33,102 bases of DNA from Candidatus Gastranaerophilales bacterium. Its GTDB lineage: Bacteria > Cyanobacteriota > Vampirovibrionia > Gastranaerophilales > Gastranaerophilaceae. The notes below the pieces were generated by a model. That model did not search any database. It was not told where the DNA came from and saw only the letters and a list, made by a program, of their open reading frames with translations. Each line of letters opens with the position of its first letter. The stretch's first letter is position 1. The position numbers were made by a program, and so were the translations under genes. The stretch covers positions 1 through 33,102 of the forward strand of contig CALUYC010000020.1 in NCBI GenBank assembly GCA_944324895.1, in the 5' to 3' direction. Shown here one piece after another: positions 1-7,437 of this stretch.

Positions 1-2096
1 CTCTTGTTGTAATAAATGATTTTGAAAAGCATTTTAACAAAATTCAAGTTGGCGACACAATAAGTATAATAGGCAACATAAGACCTCCGAAAAGCGCAAC
101 AAACCCGTCACAGTTTGACTATGCAAAGTATCTAAAATACAAAGGAGTCTTTTCCATTTTATATTCAGAAGGTGAAAATTTTAAGATACTGAAGAAAGCA
201 GACAGTTTCAACAATATTGAAGAATTTTACCTATATTTAACCCAAAAGACAGATACAATAAGGCGAAACATTACACAAAAGCACGCAAAATATATAAAAA
301 GCCCACAGCTTGAAATTTTGGGCGGTATTGTTTTTGGCAACGAAGCAATTAACCCGCCTGATGAAATAAAACAAAGTTTTATAAACTCGGGACTTTTGCA
401 TTTGCTTGCAGCAAGCGGCTTGAATGTTGCTTTGATTTTTGGAATTTGGTGGTTTTTAGCACAGAATATTTTTAAACTGCCATACGTTATTTCAATTTGG
501 GGCGGGATATTTTTTATAATATTGTACACTTTTACAACAGGCTTTCCGCCTCCGGTGTTAAGAGCCGCAATTATGCTTTTGTTTGTGCTTTTGGGTAAAT
601 TAATTGACAGAGAAGCAAAGCCTATTGCGCTTATATTTTTTGTCGGATTGGTTATGTTAATTTTTGACCCTAAAATGTTTTGCGATGTAGGATTTCAGCT
701 TTCATTTATTGTAACCATAGGATTAATTGTAAGCATAGAACCAATTTGCGAGAAACTAAATACAAGAAATAAACAATACATTGCCAAAATAAAACACTAT
801 CCCAAATTTATAAAAATTATTCTTATGAGTTTTTCGCCAAAATTCCTTTTAGCAGTCCTTTTAGTACCACTTTTTGCCCAACTTTATGTTGCACCCTTAC
901 AAATGTTTTACTTTAACACCTTTACCCCTTGGAGTTTAATTGCAAACCTTTGTGTTACGCCTTTTATAGGTGCGGTAAGTTTTATTGGCTTTATAAGCTC
1001 AATATTTAGCACTATTCCATATATTGCAGACAAAACCATTCCGGTGTTTGATTTTATAATAAATCCGTTTTTGGTTTTACTTGTAAAAATTTCTCATTTA
1101 TTTTCAAGTTTTAAATATTCAATAATCACAACACCATCACCAAGTGTTTATCAGATAATTTTGTTTTGGTGCATACTTATACTTGCCATCCAAAATATAA
1201 AAGAAAACTTTAAAAACAAGAAGGTAATTTTGTTATTTTGCACTCTTGTCATAATTTTTGCCATAACTTTTATTAAGTTACCTAAAAAAGACTTTGAAAT
1301 AATAGTTTTTGATGTAGGAAATGCTGACAGTGCTTTAATAAGAACTCCAAACAACAAATATATAATGATAGATACTGCAATGGCACCATATAGAGGGGTT
1401 TCCAACGCTAAAACAATAATAGAGGAATATTTTAAAGACAAGAATATAAAAGAACTGGAACTGCTTATTATCACACACTTTGACGCTGACCACTGCGGCG
1501 GAGCAAAAGATATTCTAAACGATTTAAAAGTTAAAAAAGTATATGTGCAAAATACAAATCCTGAAGAAAACAAAGGAATTGAAATTATTAACATATTAAA
1601 AAATAAGCACATAGATTATCTTGCAGCTAAAAACAATGAAACCGTATATCAGGAAGAAAATTTCAGCTTAAAAACTTTTAGCGCAAATATAAAAGGAAAA
1701 ACGGACAGGATAGATAATGAAAATTCTATTGTGACACTTGTAGACTCAAACGGCACAAGCGCGCTTTTTATGGGGGATGCAGGAGTTATGGGTTATGAAA
1801 AATACAAAGATAAAATCGGAAAAATTGATATTTTTAAAATTGGTCATCATGGCGCAAAAGATGTTGTAAACAGTGAAATGTTAAAAAAATTAAACCCTCG
1901 CTATACGGTTATTTCAACAGGTTACAACATATACGGTCATCCCTCTTTTGATACAATAGAATATTTAAAAACAACAAATACAAAGACCTATACAACAAAA
2001 GACCTTGGTGCAATAAAAATATCAAATTGCAAGCAAGGTCTTTGTGAAATTAAAAGTTATAAAACAAAAATCAGAGATTTTGTGCCACTTGATTAA
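1..2096 (+). CDS. comEC: ComEC/Rec2-family DNA uptake protein, 5' end outside window
   Basis: Inner-membrane channel that carries transforming single-stranded DNA into the cytoplasm. The frame is open from base 3, so the N-terminus lies upstream; 697 residues are visible. In order: an N-terminal OB-like (DUF4131-type) end with NPSQFDYAKYL, the Competence membrane domain with GLLHLLAASGLNVALI and several hydrophobic helices, then a metallo-beta-lactamase-like C-terminal domain from about nt 1290. That domain carries DVGNADS (usually DVGQGDS), the metal-site motif THFDADHCGG, GDAG and GHHGAKD. The Met at 318 is internal to the family domain and is not the true start. The last 26 nt overlap the end of convergent yebC, leaving no room for a terminator between them. 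Competence in this organism is inferred from this gene alone. Confidence 0.93.
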   Translation, partial: LVVINDFEKHFNKIQVGDTISIIGNIRPPKSATNPSQFDYAKYLKYKGVFSILYSEGENFKILKKADSFNNIEEFYLYLTQKTDTIRRNITQKHAKYIKSPQLEILGGIVFGNEAINPPDEIKQSFINSGLLHLLAASGLNVALIFGIWWFLAQNIFKLPYVISIWGGIFFIILYTFTTGFPPPVLRAAIMLLFVLLGKLIDREAKPIALIFFVGLVMLIFDPKMFCDVGFQLSFIVTIGLIVSIEPICEKLNTRNKQYIAKIKHYPKFIKIILMSFSPKFLLAVLLVPLFAQLYVAPLQMFYFNTFTPWSLIANLCVTPFIGAVSFIGFISSIFSTIPYIADKTIPVFDFIINPFLVLLVKISHLFSSFKYSIITTPSPSVYQIILFWCILILAIQNIKENFKNKKVILLFCTLVIIFAITFIKLPKKDFEIIVFDVGNADSALIRTPNNKYIMIDTAMAPYRGVSNAKTIIEEYFKDKNIKELELLIITHFDADHCGGAKDILNDLKVKKVYVQNTNPEENKGIEIINILKNKHIDYLAAKNNETVYQEENFSLKTFSANIKGKTDRIDNENSIVTLVDSNGTSALFMGDAGVMGYEKYKDKIGKIDIFKIGHHGAKDVVNSEMLKKLNPRYTVISTGYNIYGHPSFDTIEYLKTTNTKTYTTKDLGAIKISNCKQGLCEIKSYKTKIRDFVPLD

Positions 2097-2865
2097 TCAA
2101 ATCTTCATCCGCTTCAAAGTTAGAATAAACATTCTGAACATCATCATGTTCTTCAAGTTTTTCCAAAAGCAACATAACTTTTCTAACTATTGCAGGATCT
2201 GTTACTTCACATGAATTTGAAGGAATTCTTGTAAGCTCTGAACTTTTTAGCTTATAGCCAAGCTTTTCAAGCCCTTCAACAGCAGACTGAAAACCTTCAA
2301 CCGTTGTTGTAATTTTATACTCGCCTTCTTCTTCAACCACATCTTTCGGGTCAAACTCCATACAATCCTCAAAAAGCTCATCAAATGTAAACATTTTAAC
2401 TACTTCTTTAGATTTTTTATCAGGCTCTTTTGGTATTCCAATTACAATTTCGCCGACAGGCTCGAATATCCAGCCTACACACCCTGTTTCACCAAGGTTT
2501 CCGCCAAATTTTGTAAAATAGCTTCTAACGTCCCCTGCTGTTCTGTTGCGGTTATCCGTTGCAGCTTCAATAAATACTGCAACGCCACCTGCACCGTAAC
2601 CTTCGTAGGTAATTTCTTCGTAGTTTTCATTACTGCCACCGCCTGCACCTTTTTCGATTGCTCTTTTGATTGTATCGTTAGGCAAGCCGCCTGCTTTCGC
2701 TTTTTCAACAGCCGTTCTCAATCTGAAGTTACCGTTTATATCACCGCCGCCGATTTTTGCGGCAATGATAATTTCTCTTGAAAATTTAGCAAAACTAACA
2801 CCTTTAGCAGCGTCTGTTTTTGCTTTTTTATGTTTAATATTTGCCCACTTAGAATGTCCTGACAT
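2071..2865 (-). CDS. yebC: YebC/PmpR (TACO1) family protein
   Basis: 264 residues, slightly longer than the usual 240-250. The N-terminus MSGHSKWANIKHKKAKTDAA is the family hallmark, and the C-terminus has the typical HDDVQNVYSNFEAD. Members were first described as transcriptional regulators. More recent work, as I recall it, links the family to relief of ribosome stalling, fitting the mitochondrial homologue TACO1. The start is supported by a Shine-Dalgarno AAGGA about 6 nt upstream. Its upstream gap to the divergent TPR gene is only 42 nt, so the two promoters must overlap. The 3' end runs 26 nt into comEC. Confidence 0.95.
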   Translation of the reverse strand: MSGHSKWANIKHKKAKTDAAKGVSFAKFSREIIIAAKIGGGDINGNFRLRTAVEKAKAGGLPNDTIKRAIEKGAGGGSNENYEEITYEGYGAGGVAVFIEAATDNRNRTAGDVRSYFTKFGGNLGETGCVGWIFEPVGEIVIGIPKEPDKKSKEVVKMFTFDELFEDCMEFDPKDVVEEEGEYKITTTVEGFQSAVEGLEKLGYKLKSSELTRIPSNSCEVTDPAIVRKVMLLLEKLEEHDDVQNVYSNFEADEDLINQVAQNL

Positions 2866-2893
2866 ACTATTTCCTTATTTTCTGTATTTGCTA

Positions 2894-2899
2894 TATAAT
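2894..2899 (+). promoter_or_regulatory. -10 box placing the transcription start at the ATG of the small TPR gene
   Basis: A perfect TATAAT lies 8 nt before the ATG at 2908. Transcription would begin at or within 1-2 nt of the start codon. No Shine-Dalgarno sequence is present in the gap, and the -35 region is poor. Read as a probable leaderless promoter. Confidence 0.45.
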
Positions 2900-2907
2900 T
2901 AAACCAT

Positions 2908-3393
2908 ATGGAAAACGAACTTTCAAGAATAGATTACATAAGAGAGCTAATAAACGATTGTAGATATGATGATGCATTTGAAGCATTAGAAATTGCGCAG
3001 GAAAAAGAGCCCGAAAATTGGGAGCTTTTTTACGAATATGCTCGATTGCAGTTTGAATTGGGCGATTATTCAAGTGCGGTTGCAAACTATGAAGAACTCG
3101 TTGAACACCATAAAAGTGCAATAATTTTCTACAATTTAGGTGAAGCCTATGAAGCCGACGGACAAACAGACAAGGCAATAGGGGCTTACCTAAAAGCCAT
3201 AACAATCAATGAAAAATTTCCTTTTGCATACAAAAAGCTTGGCATGCTTTTTATGGCAAGAGGGGATATGGATGATGCAAAAGAATATTTTGAAGACTAT
3301 CTGAAATTAGACATAGCACAAGAAGAAAAAAATCTTATTGAAAACGTACTAAGGAGGATAGATAAAAATGAAAATAGAAATTTACACAGTTGA
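2908..3393 (+). CDS. Small tetratricopeptide-repeat protein
   Basis: 161 residues, soluble and acidic, built of about four TPR units. Repeat-type consensus is visible in NWELFYEYARLQFELGDYSS, IIFYNLGEAYEADGQTDKAI and FAYKKLGMLFMARGDMDDAK. TPR proteins act as protein-interaction scaffolds, and no partner can be read from the sequence. The start at 2908 has no Shine-Dalgarno site but has a TATAAT box 8 nt upstream. Its 3' end overlaps the glutaredoxin gene by 26 nt, so the two are co-transcribed and probably translationally coupled. Confidence 0.85.
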   Translation: MENELSRIDYIRELINDCRYDDAFEALEIAQEKEPENWELFYEYARLQFELGDYSSAVANYEELVEHHKSAIIFYNLGEAYEADGQTDKAIGAYLKAITINEKFPFAYKKLGMLFMARGDMDDAKEYFEDYLKLDIAQEEKNLIENVLRRIDKNENRNLHS

Positions 3394-3619
3394 CTACTGC
3401 CCGTACTGCAAAAAAGCCATTGCATTTTTAGACGAGCACAAAGTAGATTACACGCGCACAAGAATTGATGACAACGAAGAAGCCTGGAGAGAAAAACTTC
3501 GCAAAATGTATAATATACAAGGCGATGTAACCGTTCCGCAAATTATAATCGATGGCAAACGCATAGGCGGCTATACCGATTTAATGGCAGCTTACGACAA
3601 AGGCGAAATTAAATTTTAA
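3368..3619 (+). CDS. grxC: Glutaredoxin (GrxC-like, dithiol CPYC)
   Basis: 83 residues, the normal size for glutaredoxin 3. It uses glutathione to reduce disulfides in the cytoplasm. The dithiol active site CPYC is at residues 11-14, the cis-proline motif TVP at 55-57 and the glutathione-binding GGYTD at 67-71. All key positions are intact. The start has a strong Shine-Dalgarno AAGGAGG at 3351-3357, inside the end of the TPR gene, with a 10-nt spacing. A weak hairpin plus short T run follows at 3644-3662. Confidence 0.94.
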   Translation: MKIEIYTVDYCPYCKKAIAFLDEHKVDYTRTRIDDNEEAWREKLRKMYNIQGDVTVPQIIIDGKRIGGYTDLMAAYDKGEIKF

Positions 3620-3643
3620 TTGTAAACCTTTGTAACAAATACT

Positions 3644-3662
3644 AAAGAGAGTTGCTCTTTTT
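3644..3662 (+). terminator. Weak terminator-like hairpin after glutaredoxin
   Basis: AAAGAG, a five-base loop and CTCTTT, followed by two more T residues. The stem is short and A/T-rich. The same left arm can instead pair with 3726-3738 (see the 3645-3738 inverted repeat), which makes this a possible attenuator. Confidence 0.4.
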
Positions 3663-3738
3663 GCCGATATCCTAAATATAGGACAAGGACAATTATTTTA
3701 TGCTTAAAAAATTGCAAAAACCAATGAGCAACTCTCTT
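3645..3738 (+). repeat. 13-bp perfect inverted repeat spanning the start of a small ORF
   Basis: AAGAGAGTTGCTC at 3645-3657 is the exact reverse complement of GAGCAACTCTCTT at 3726-3738. The 68-nt loop holds a second small hairpin (TCCTA/TAGGA around 3670-3683), the Shine-Dalgarno-like AAGGA and the ATG at 3700. The right arm lies within codons 9-13 of the small ORF. The long pairing is mutually exclusive with the terminator-like hairpin at 3644-3662. Confidence 0.6.
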
Positions 3739-3855
3739 GAGTGCGTTGAGCTTATGCTAAAAGGCGCAAAAAAACGCCGTAAACTTGCAGCAAGTGCCAT
3801 CAACTCGCTTAATTCGCAACTTGGATTTACACCAAACATTATGCTTATAAAATAA
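3700..3855 (+). CDS. 51-residue basic small protein, no known family
   Basis: ATG at 3700 with AAGGA about 10 nt upstream, ending TAA at 3853-3855. The product is basic, with the cluster KGAKKRRKLAAS near its middle, and is predicted to be mostly helical. It ends one base before the stop codon of the convergent FtsB-like gene. I recognise no family. Two further palindromes sit inside it (GGCG/CGCC near 3762 and ACTTGC/GCAAGT near 3783), so the stretch could instead be, or also be, a structured RNA. Coding status is uncertain. Confidence 0.5.
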   Translation: MLKKLQKPMSNSLECVELMLKGAKKRRKLAASAINSLNSQLGFTPNIMLIK

Positions 3856-3856
3856 T

Positions 3857-4321
3857 CTAATTTGTTATTGGGGTATTCTCGTTCATATTAAATTTACTTG
3901 CAATATTTTGCTCAAAATAAAAAACGATTTTTTCTTTAAGCGTTTTGGGCTTACGTTTAACCTGCTCAGGCTCATTAATTATAACCAAAACCTCATTTTT
4001 AGCTGCCATTTTAAGATTATTTCTTGCAATGGACTCAACTTTTTCCATGGAATTAAAATTCTCAACCTCTTTTTTAAGGGTCTTGTTTCTCTTTTGCGCT
4101 TGAGCCAAAAGCTCACGAGATTTAACTATTTTTCCATGGTAGATAACTATTTTTGAAATATTTAAAAGCGCACTGTAGCTAATTTGAAAAACGCACAACA
4201 TAAGTACAATCGTTAAGAAAGAATGGTAAAACCTTACTCTTGTATTCTTTTTCTTTTGATTATTTCGGACTTTTTGTTTTAAATTGTCCTTGCTTAAAGT
4301 TTTTACATTTTCCATCTGCAT
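3857..4321 (-). CDS. FtsB/DivIC-like septum formation protein
   Basis: 154 residues. A basic cytoplasmic N-terminus (about 1-32) precedes one membrane helix (about 33-58) and an extracytoplasmic coiled coil (about 62-92). The segment VESIARNNLKMAAKNEVLVI at about 95-114 matches the end of the DivIC/FtsB/FtsL fold, where IE-IAR-LG precedes a basic turn. Proteins of this type join the FtsQ/FtsL/FtsB complex that activates septal peptidoglycan synthesis. A basic tail follows, longer than in E. coli FtsB. A TAAAAT box lies 6 nt before the ATG and there is no Shine-Dalgarno site, so a leaderless message is possible. The assignment rests on architecture and the conserved C-terminal motif, so FtsL is also possible. 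Confidence 0.7.
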   Translation of the reverse strand: MQMENVKTLSKDNLKQKVRNNQKKKNTRVRFYHSFLTIVLMLCVFQISYSALLNISKIVIYHGKIVKSRELLAQAQKRNKTLKKEVENFNSMEKVESIARNNLKMAAKNEVLVIINEPEQVKRKPKTLKEKIVFYFEQNIASKFNMNENTPITN

Positions 4322-4363
4322 AGAGTGATTTTAACGCGGATGAAAAAAAAATTCTATACTATA

Positions 4364-5308
4364 TTACAAAAAAGAAAAATTACACACATAATTGCCGACA
4401 AATTGGCCCAAATCATTACAAAAAACTTTTGGCGCAGGGTTATTGTCAATCCAACCCAATTCAGAAAGCGCGTTTAGCACAATTATCCTGCGGGGCAAAT
4501 TGTTATTCTGTGACATTTTAACTATTAGAATTTTATCTTCTTTAATATTGTAAACAAGTATAAAACCGCCTGCACCAACCTTAGCTATAAGATTTTTTTT
4601 ACCAAGTTCAATAATTTCACTGTCAAGCCTGTTGTTACCTCCCATTATATAAGGATTATTGACCATAGCGCTTAAAATAAAATTATATTTTTCTTCATTA
4701 AAGAGGTTGAAAAACATCTTTGAAATTTCATCAATACTAAGTGCAAAAACAGGTGTCCCACAGCCATCAAGAGAAATATCGGCACTTTTTGCTCCGCTTA
4801 ATTCTAAATGCCTTTTGTAAATCAATTTTTGCAAAGGATGTGAAACGCTTGTATAATCAGGCAAACTCCAATTATTATATTTGCATATTGCAAGCATTAG
4901 TGCATGTTTTGCACTGCAGTTATGATAAATCGATTTTTCAACCCCGTCAAAGTCAACTAAATCCAAGGGTTTTGCCTTAGGACACAATAAAAAAGTTTCA
5001 TTTAATCCTATTTTATCCAAAATTGAGCGTACAAATTTGACATGCACATTAGTCCCACTGTGCGAAGCACAAGTTATAGCTATTTCCTGTTGCGTTAAAC
5101 CAAAATATTGAACTAAATTAAAATCAGCCATAAGGCTTGCTTGCACAGGTTTTGAAAGAGAGCGCAAATAAAATCTTGCGCCGTTGTCATCTCCAATTTT
5201 TTCAAGCAAGGAAAAATTGTCATACAAAAAAATAAAACCGAAAAACTCCTCGTCAATAACGTCTTTTCTTGTCGTATAAAGAAGTTTTGCAGGATTAATA
5301 AATATCAT
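4364..5308 (-). CDS. Asparaginase of the PF06089 (asparaginase II-like) family
   Basis: 314 residues, the normal size for this family, which is unrelated to E. coli AnsA/AnsB and hydrolyses L-asparagine to aspartate and ammonia. Conserved blocks are LSKPVQASLMAD, CASHSGTNVHVKFVRSIL, NCSAKHALMLAIC (usual NCSGKHAGM; here the Gly is Ala) and LDGCGTPVFALS. There is no signal peptide, so it acts in the cytoplasm. The ATG lies 2 nt after the stop of the upstream minus-strand gene and no good Shine-Dalgarno site is present, so it is probably coupled to that gene. Confidence 0.85.
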   Translation of the reverse strand: MIFINPAKLLYTTRKDVIDEEFFGFIFLYDNFSLLEKIGDDNGARFYLRSLSKPVQASLMADFNLVQYFGLTQQEIAITCASHSGTNVHVKFVRSILDKIGLNETFLLCPKAKPLDLVDFDGVEKSIYHNCSAKHALMLAICKYNNWSLPDYTSVSHPLQKLIYKRHLELSGAKSADISLDGCGTPVFALSIDEISKMFFNLFNEEKYNFILSAMVNNPYIMGGNNRLDSEIIELGKKNLIAKVGAGGFILVYNIKEDKILIVKMSQNNNLPRRIIVLNALSELGWIDNNPAPKVFCNDLGQFVGNYVCNFSFL

Positions 5309-5310
5309 AA

Positions 5311-6060
5311 CTATTGAATATTTAAAAGTTTTTTAAGCCTTGCTTTTAAAATACGGTTTTCATGTTCAAGACGCTTAAGCTCTTTTTGCATATTTTGATA
5401 CACCTGAGAAACCGTCGCCTGATTATCCATTTTTAAAGATGCAAGACCAAGCCCCATAATAAAACGTTTTTTTGATTCTTCTTTAAATAACAGAATAATT
5501 TTAACATCTTTTTCCGTTATATAACCTAAATCAATCATTACATCGGCAATGCGAATATTTTTACCCGATTCAACTCTTCTTTTTTGTTCTCGTATAGCAT
5601 TTTCAAGCTGAATAACATCAATCTTACCCAAACGCTTTAGCAACTCGCCTGTTCTTATTTTATTTGCCAAAAATTGAATAATTACATAGTTACTTTCGCA
5701 ATTCGGTACTTCAATAAATTCTTTTTCAACAGCACGAACAAAAATTGCAGATGTCTCAGACAATGTCCAAAAATTTCTCAACGTAATTTCAAAAATATCA
5801 AAATTATCCTTGCAGTTTTCAAGAAAAATGTAAAACTGCTCGCTGTAGTTGCCATTTCTCTCTTCAAGCTCTCTTTTACCCTTAAAAGTTAATTTTGGTA
5901 TTAAAAACTGCAAAGGTTCCTTTGGGTTCAACAGCTCAAGAAAATTGTCCAACTCCTCGCTCAGTCTTTGTTCGGTTTTTAGATACACAACCTGTCTTAC
6001 CCATAAGGGCAGTGCATAGATATTATTTAAAAATAATTCCGAATTTTTTTGCAGTTCCAC
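5311..6060 (-). CDS. Unrecognised protein with GspE/MshE-N-like motif and C-terminal coiled coil
   Basis: 249 residues from a GTG start; GGGA about 8 nt upstream supports the start. I do not recognise a full-length family. Residues around 165-195, with IADVMIDLGYITEKDVKI, resemble the small helical motif at the N-terminus of type II secretion/type IV pilus ATPases (MshEN-like). The last 40 residues form a coiled coil. There are no membrane helices. It is co-transcribed with the asparaginase gene and divergent from the flaG-like gene. The link to secretion ATPases is only a motif resemblance. Confidence 0.65.
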   Translation of the reverse strand: MELQKNSELFLNNIYALPLWVRQVVYLKTEQRLSEELDNFLELLNPKEPLQFLIPKLTFKGKRELEERNGNYSEQFYIFLENCKDNFDIFEITLRNFWTLSETSAIFVRAVEKEFIEVPNCESNYVIIQFLANKIRTGELLKRLGKIDVIQLENAIREQKRRVESGKNIRIADVMIDLGYITEKDVKIILLFKEESKKRFIMGLGLASLKMDNQATVSQVYQNMQKELKRLEHENRILKARLKKLLNIQ

Positions 6061-6181
6061 AAATTTATCCCATCAATTAAATCAATTATAGTTTATAATA
6101 AAAATAAATAAAATACACCATTTAATTTATTTTATAAATATGAGATAATATAAAATATAGCTATAAGTATAAAGGCACACA

Positions 6182-6607
6182 ATGGGACTGGACGGAATAT
6201 CAGTTAATCAACTCAGAATAACTCCCGAAAACACGTCAAAAGAAAACGCCATCAATGCTGATTTACAAGCCAAAAGGAATATTGGTGACAGAAGCGTAAA
6301 TTCGCTAGATAAGAAAAGTGCAATCGACACAGATGACAAGGAGAACACTTCTTTTTTCGGAGGTGAAAGCTCATCAGAAGAAGATGAAGAAGAAAAAAAC
6401 GAAGAAGTGGACACAGTTAAATATGAAAAAATAGACCTTTCAAACAAAGAACTGTACGAAATAAGGACTGATGAAAATTCAAATTCGCTGGCAATATACA
6501 ATAAACAACAGGGCACAATCGTGCAACAAATAACACCAAATGAACTCTCTACATTGGTAGATAACCTGAAAAATCCCGGTGGAATACTTGTAAACAAAAG
6601 GATATAA
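6182..6607 (+). CDS. flaG: FlaG-like flagellar protein
   Basis: 141 residues. The N-terminal half is low-complexity and polar, with an acidic run near residue 65. The C-terminal half fits the FlaG pattern: NSLAIYNKQQGTIVQQITPN followed by an ELSTL-type helix and GILVN. In FlaG this is a short beta strand, an 'I-R-Q-I-P-P-E-E' turn and a Gly-Ile/Leu-Val end. FlaG proteins influence filament length in several flagellated bacteria. The start has AAAGG 7 nt upstream. It sits directly before fliS (4 nt gap), the usual place for flaG, which supports the call. Similarity is limited to the C-terminal part. Confidence 0.65.
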   Translation: MGLDGISVNQLRITPENTSKENAINADLQAKRNIGDRSVNSLDKKSAIDTDDKENTSFFGGESSSEEDEEEKNEEVDTVKYEKIDLSNKELYEIRTDENSNSLAIYNKQQGTIVQQITPNELSTLVDNLKNPGGILVNKRI

Positions 6608-6611
6608 GCAT

Positions 6612-7076
6612 ATGAACCAATATGTTAAACAATATCAGAAAACAACCGTTGAAACAGCATCAAATGAGAAAATATTAATAATGCTATACGACGGTGCTAT
6701 ACAGTTTTTAAATAAAGCAAAAATCGCACTTAATGAGAAAAACTGGGAACAGTCACATAACAATCTTATGGGTGCTCAAAGGATTATCGAAGAGTTTATC
6801 AACACAATCGACAAAGAACCAAACCCTGAATTAGCACAAAACCTTATAAGTCTTTACGAATACTTTATTGCAAGACTTGTGCAAGCAAATATGAAACATG
6901 AAATTGCACCCATTGATGAAGTTTTAAAATTTTTAAAAGAATTAAAATCCACTTGGGAAGAAGCAATTTCCATTGCACAAAAAGAAAGAACAAAATTATG
7001 TTCCGGCGTTAATGTTTCCGATGAGGATGAGTACGAAAATTTTGACGATGATGAAGAAGACGAAGATGACGAATAA
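6612..7076 (+). CDS. fliS: Flagellin export chaperone FliS
   Basis: 154 residues; typical FliS is 125-140. The chaperone binds the flagellin C-terminus in the cytoplasm and prevents early polymerisation. Family signatures are the N-terminal YVKQYQKTTVETASNEKILI, MLYDGAIQFLNKAKIAL and the four-helix pattern to about residue 130. The extra length is a highly acidic tail of about 20 residues (SDEDEYENFDDDEEDEDDE). The DNA encoding that tail contains the start of the next gene, which overlaps by 11 nt. AAAGGA about 9 nt upstream is the ribosome site. Confidence 0.93.
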   Translation: MNQYVKQYQKTTVETASNEKILIMLYDGAIQFLNKAKIALNEKNWEQSHNNLMGAQRIIEEFINTIDKEPNPELAQNLISLYEYFIARLVQANMKHEIAPIDEVLKFLKELKSTWEEAISIAQKERTKLCSGVNVSDEDEYENFDDDEEDEDDE

Positions 7077-7437
7077 AAACTTTAATCACCTTATGATGCT
7101 TTATGAAAAAGCTTACAAAATGTGTGCAAATGTAAAAGAAATAATAGAAAACGGTAAAATAGAAGACCTTGATGATGTTTTGAGGAACAAAGGGGAACTT
7201 TTAAAAAACATTAAAAGATTTGAAAAAACCGTAAAAACAAACGAGGAAGAAGAACAAAAAAGACTCGAATTCAGAAAAAAAATTGAAGAATTCGAGAGAA
7301 TAAACATTGAACTTCTTGAAAAAAGGCGCGAAGACTTAAAAAAGGAACTTCAAAAAGTATCAAGAGGTAAAAAAATAACAAGGGCTTATATGGCGCAAGC
7401 TCCTGAAACATACTCATCTATTGATATTAAAGAATAA
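7066..7437 (+). CDS. fliT: FliT-like flagellar chaperone
   Basis: 123 residues, almost entirely helical and highly charged. NKGELLKNI and NIELLEKRREDLKKELQKV match the FliT/FlgN-type pattern, with a C-terminal KKITRAYM. FliT in enterobacteria chaperones the filament cap FliD, and fliD lies one gene downstream. I chose the ATG at 7066, 11 nt inside the end of fliS. An ATG at 7051 is the alternative. The open frame runs further back, to about 6973, but that part lies wholly inside fliS. The assignment rests on size, helix pattern and position. Confidence 0.75.
   Translation: MTNKNFNHLMMLYEKAYKMCANVKEIIENGKIEDLDDVLRNKGELLKNIKRFEKTVKTNEEEEQKRLEFRKKIEEFERINIELLEKRREDLKKELQKVSRGKKITRAYMAQAPETYSSIDIKE

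Noticed and set aside
1151-1612. 153-residue minus-strand ORF inside comEC
   Set aside because: Shadow of comEC, with no ribosome site or family features. Other long frames opposite fliD, rlmN and the 673-residue gene were dropped for the same reason.
6973-7065. Longer N-terminus for the fliT-like gene
   Set aside because: That part is the fliS coding sequence read in another frame, and the FliT-like pattern begins only after 7066.
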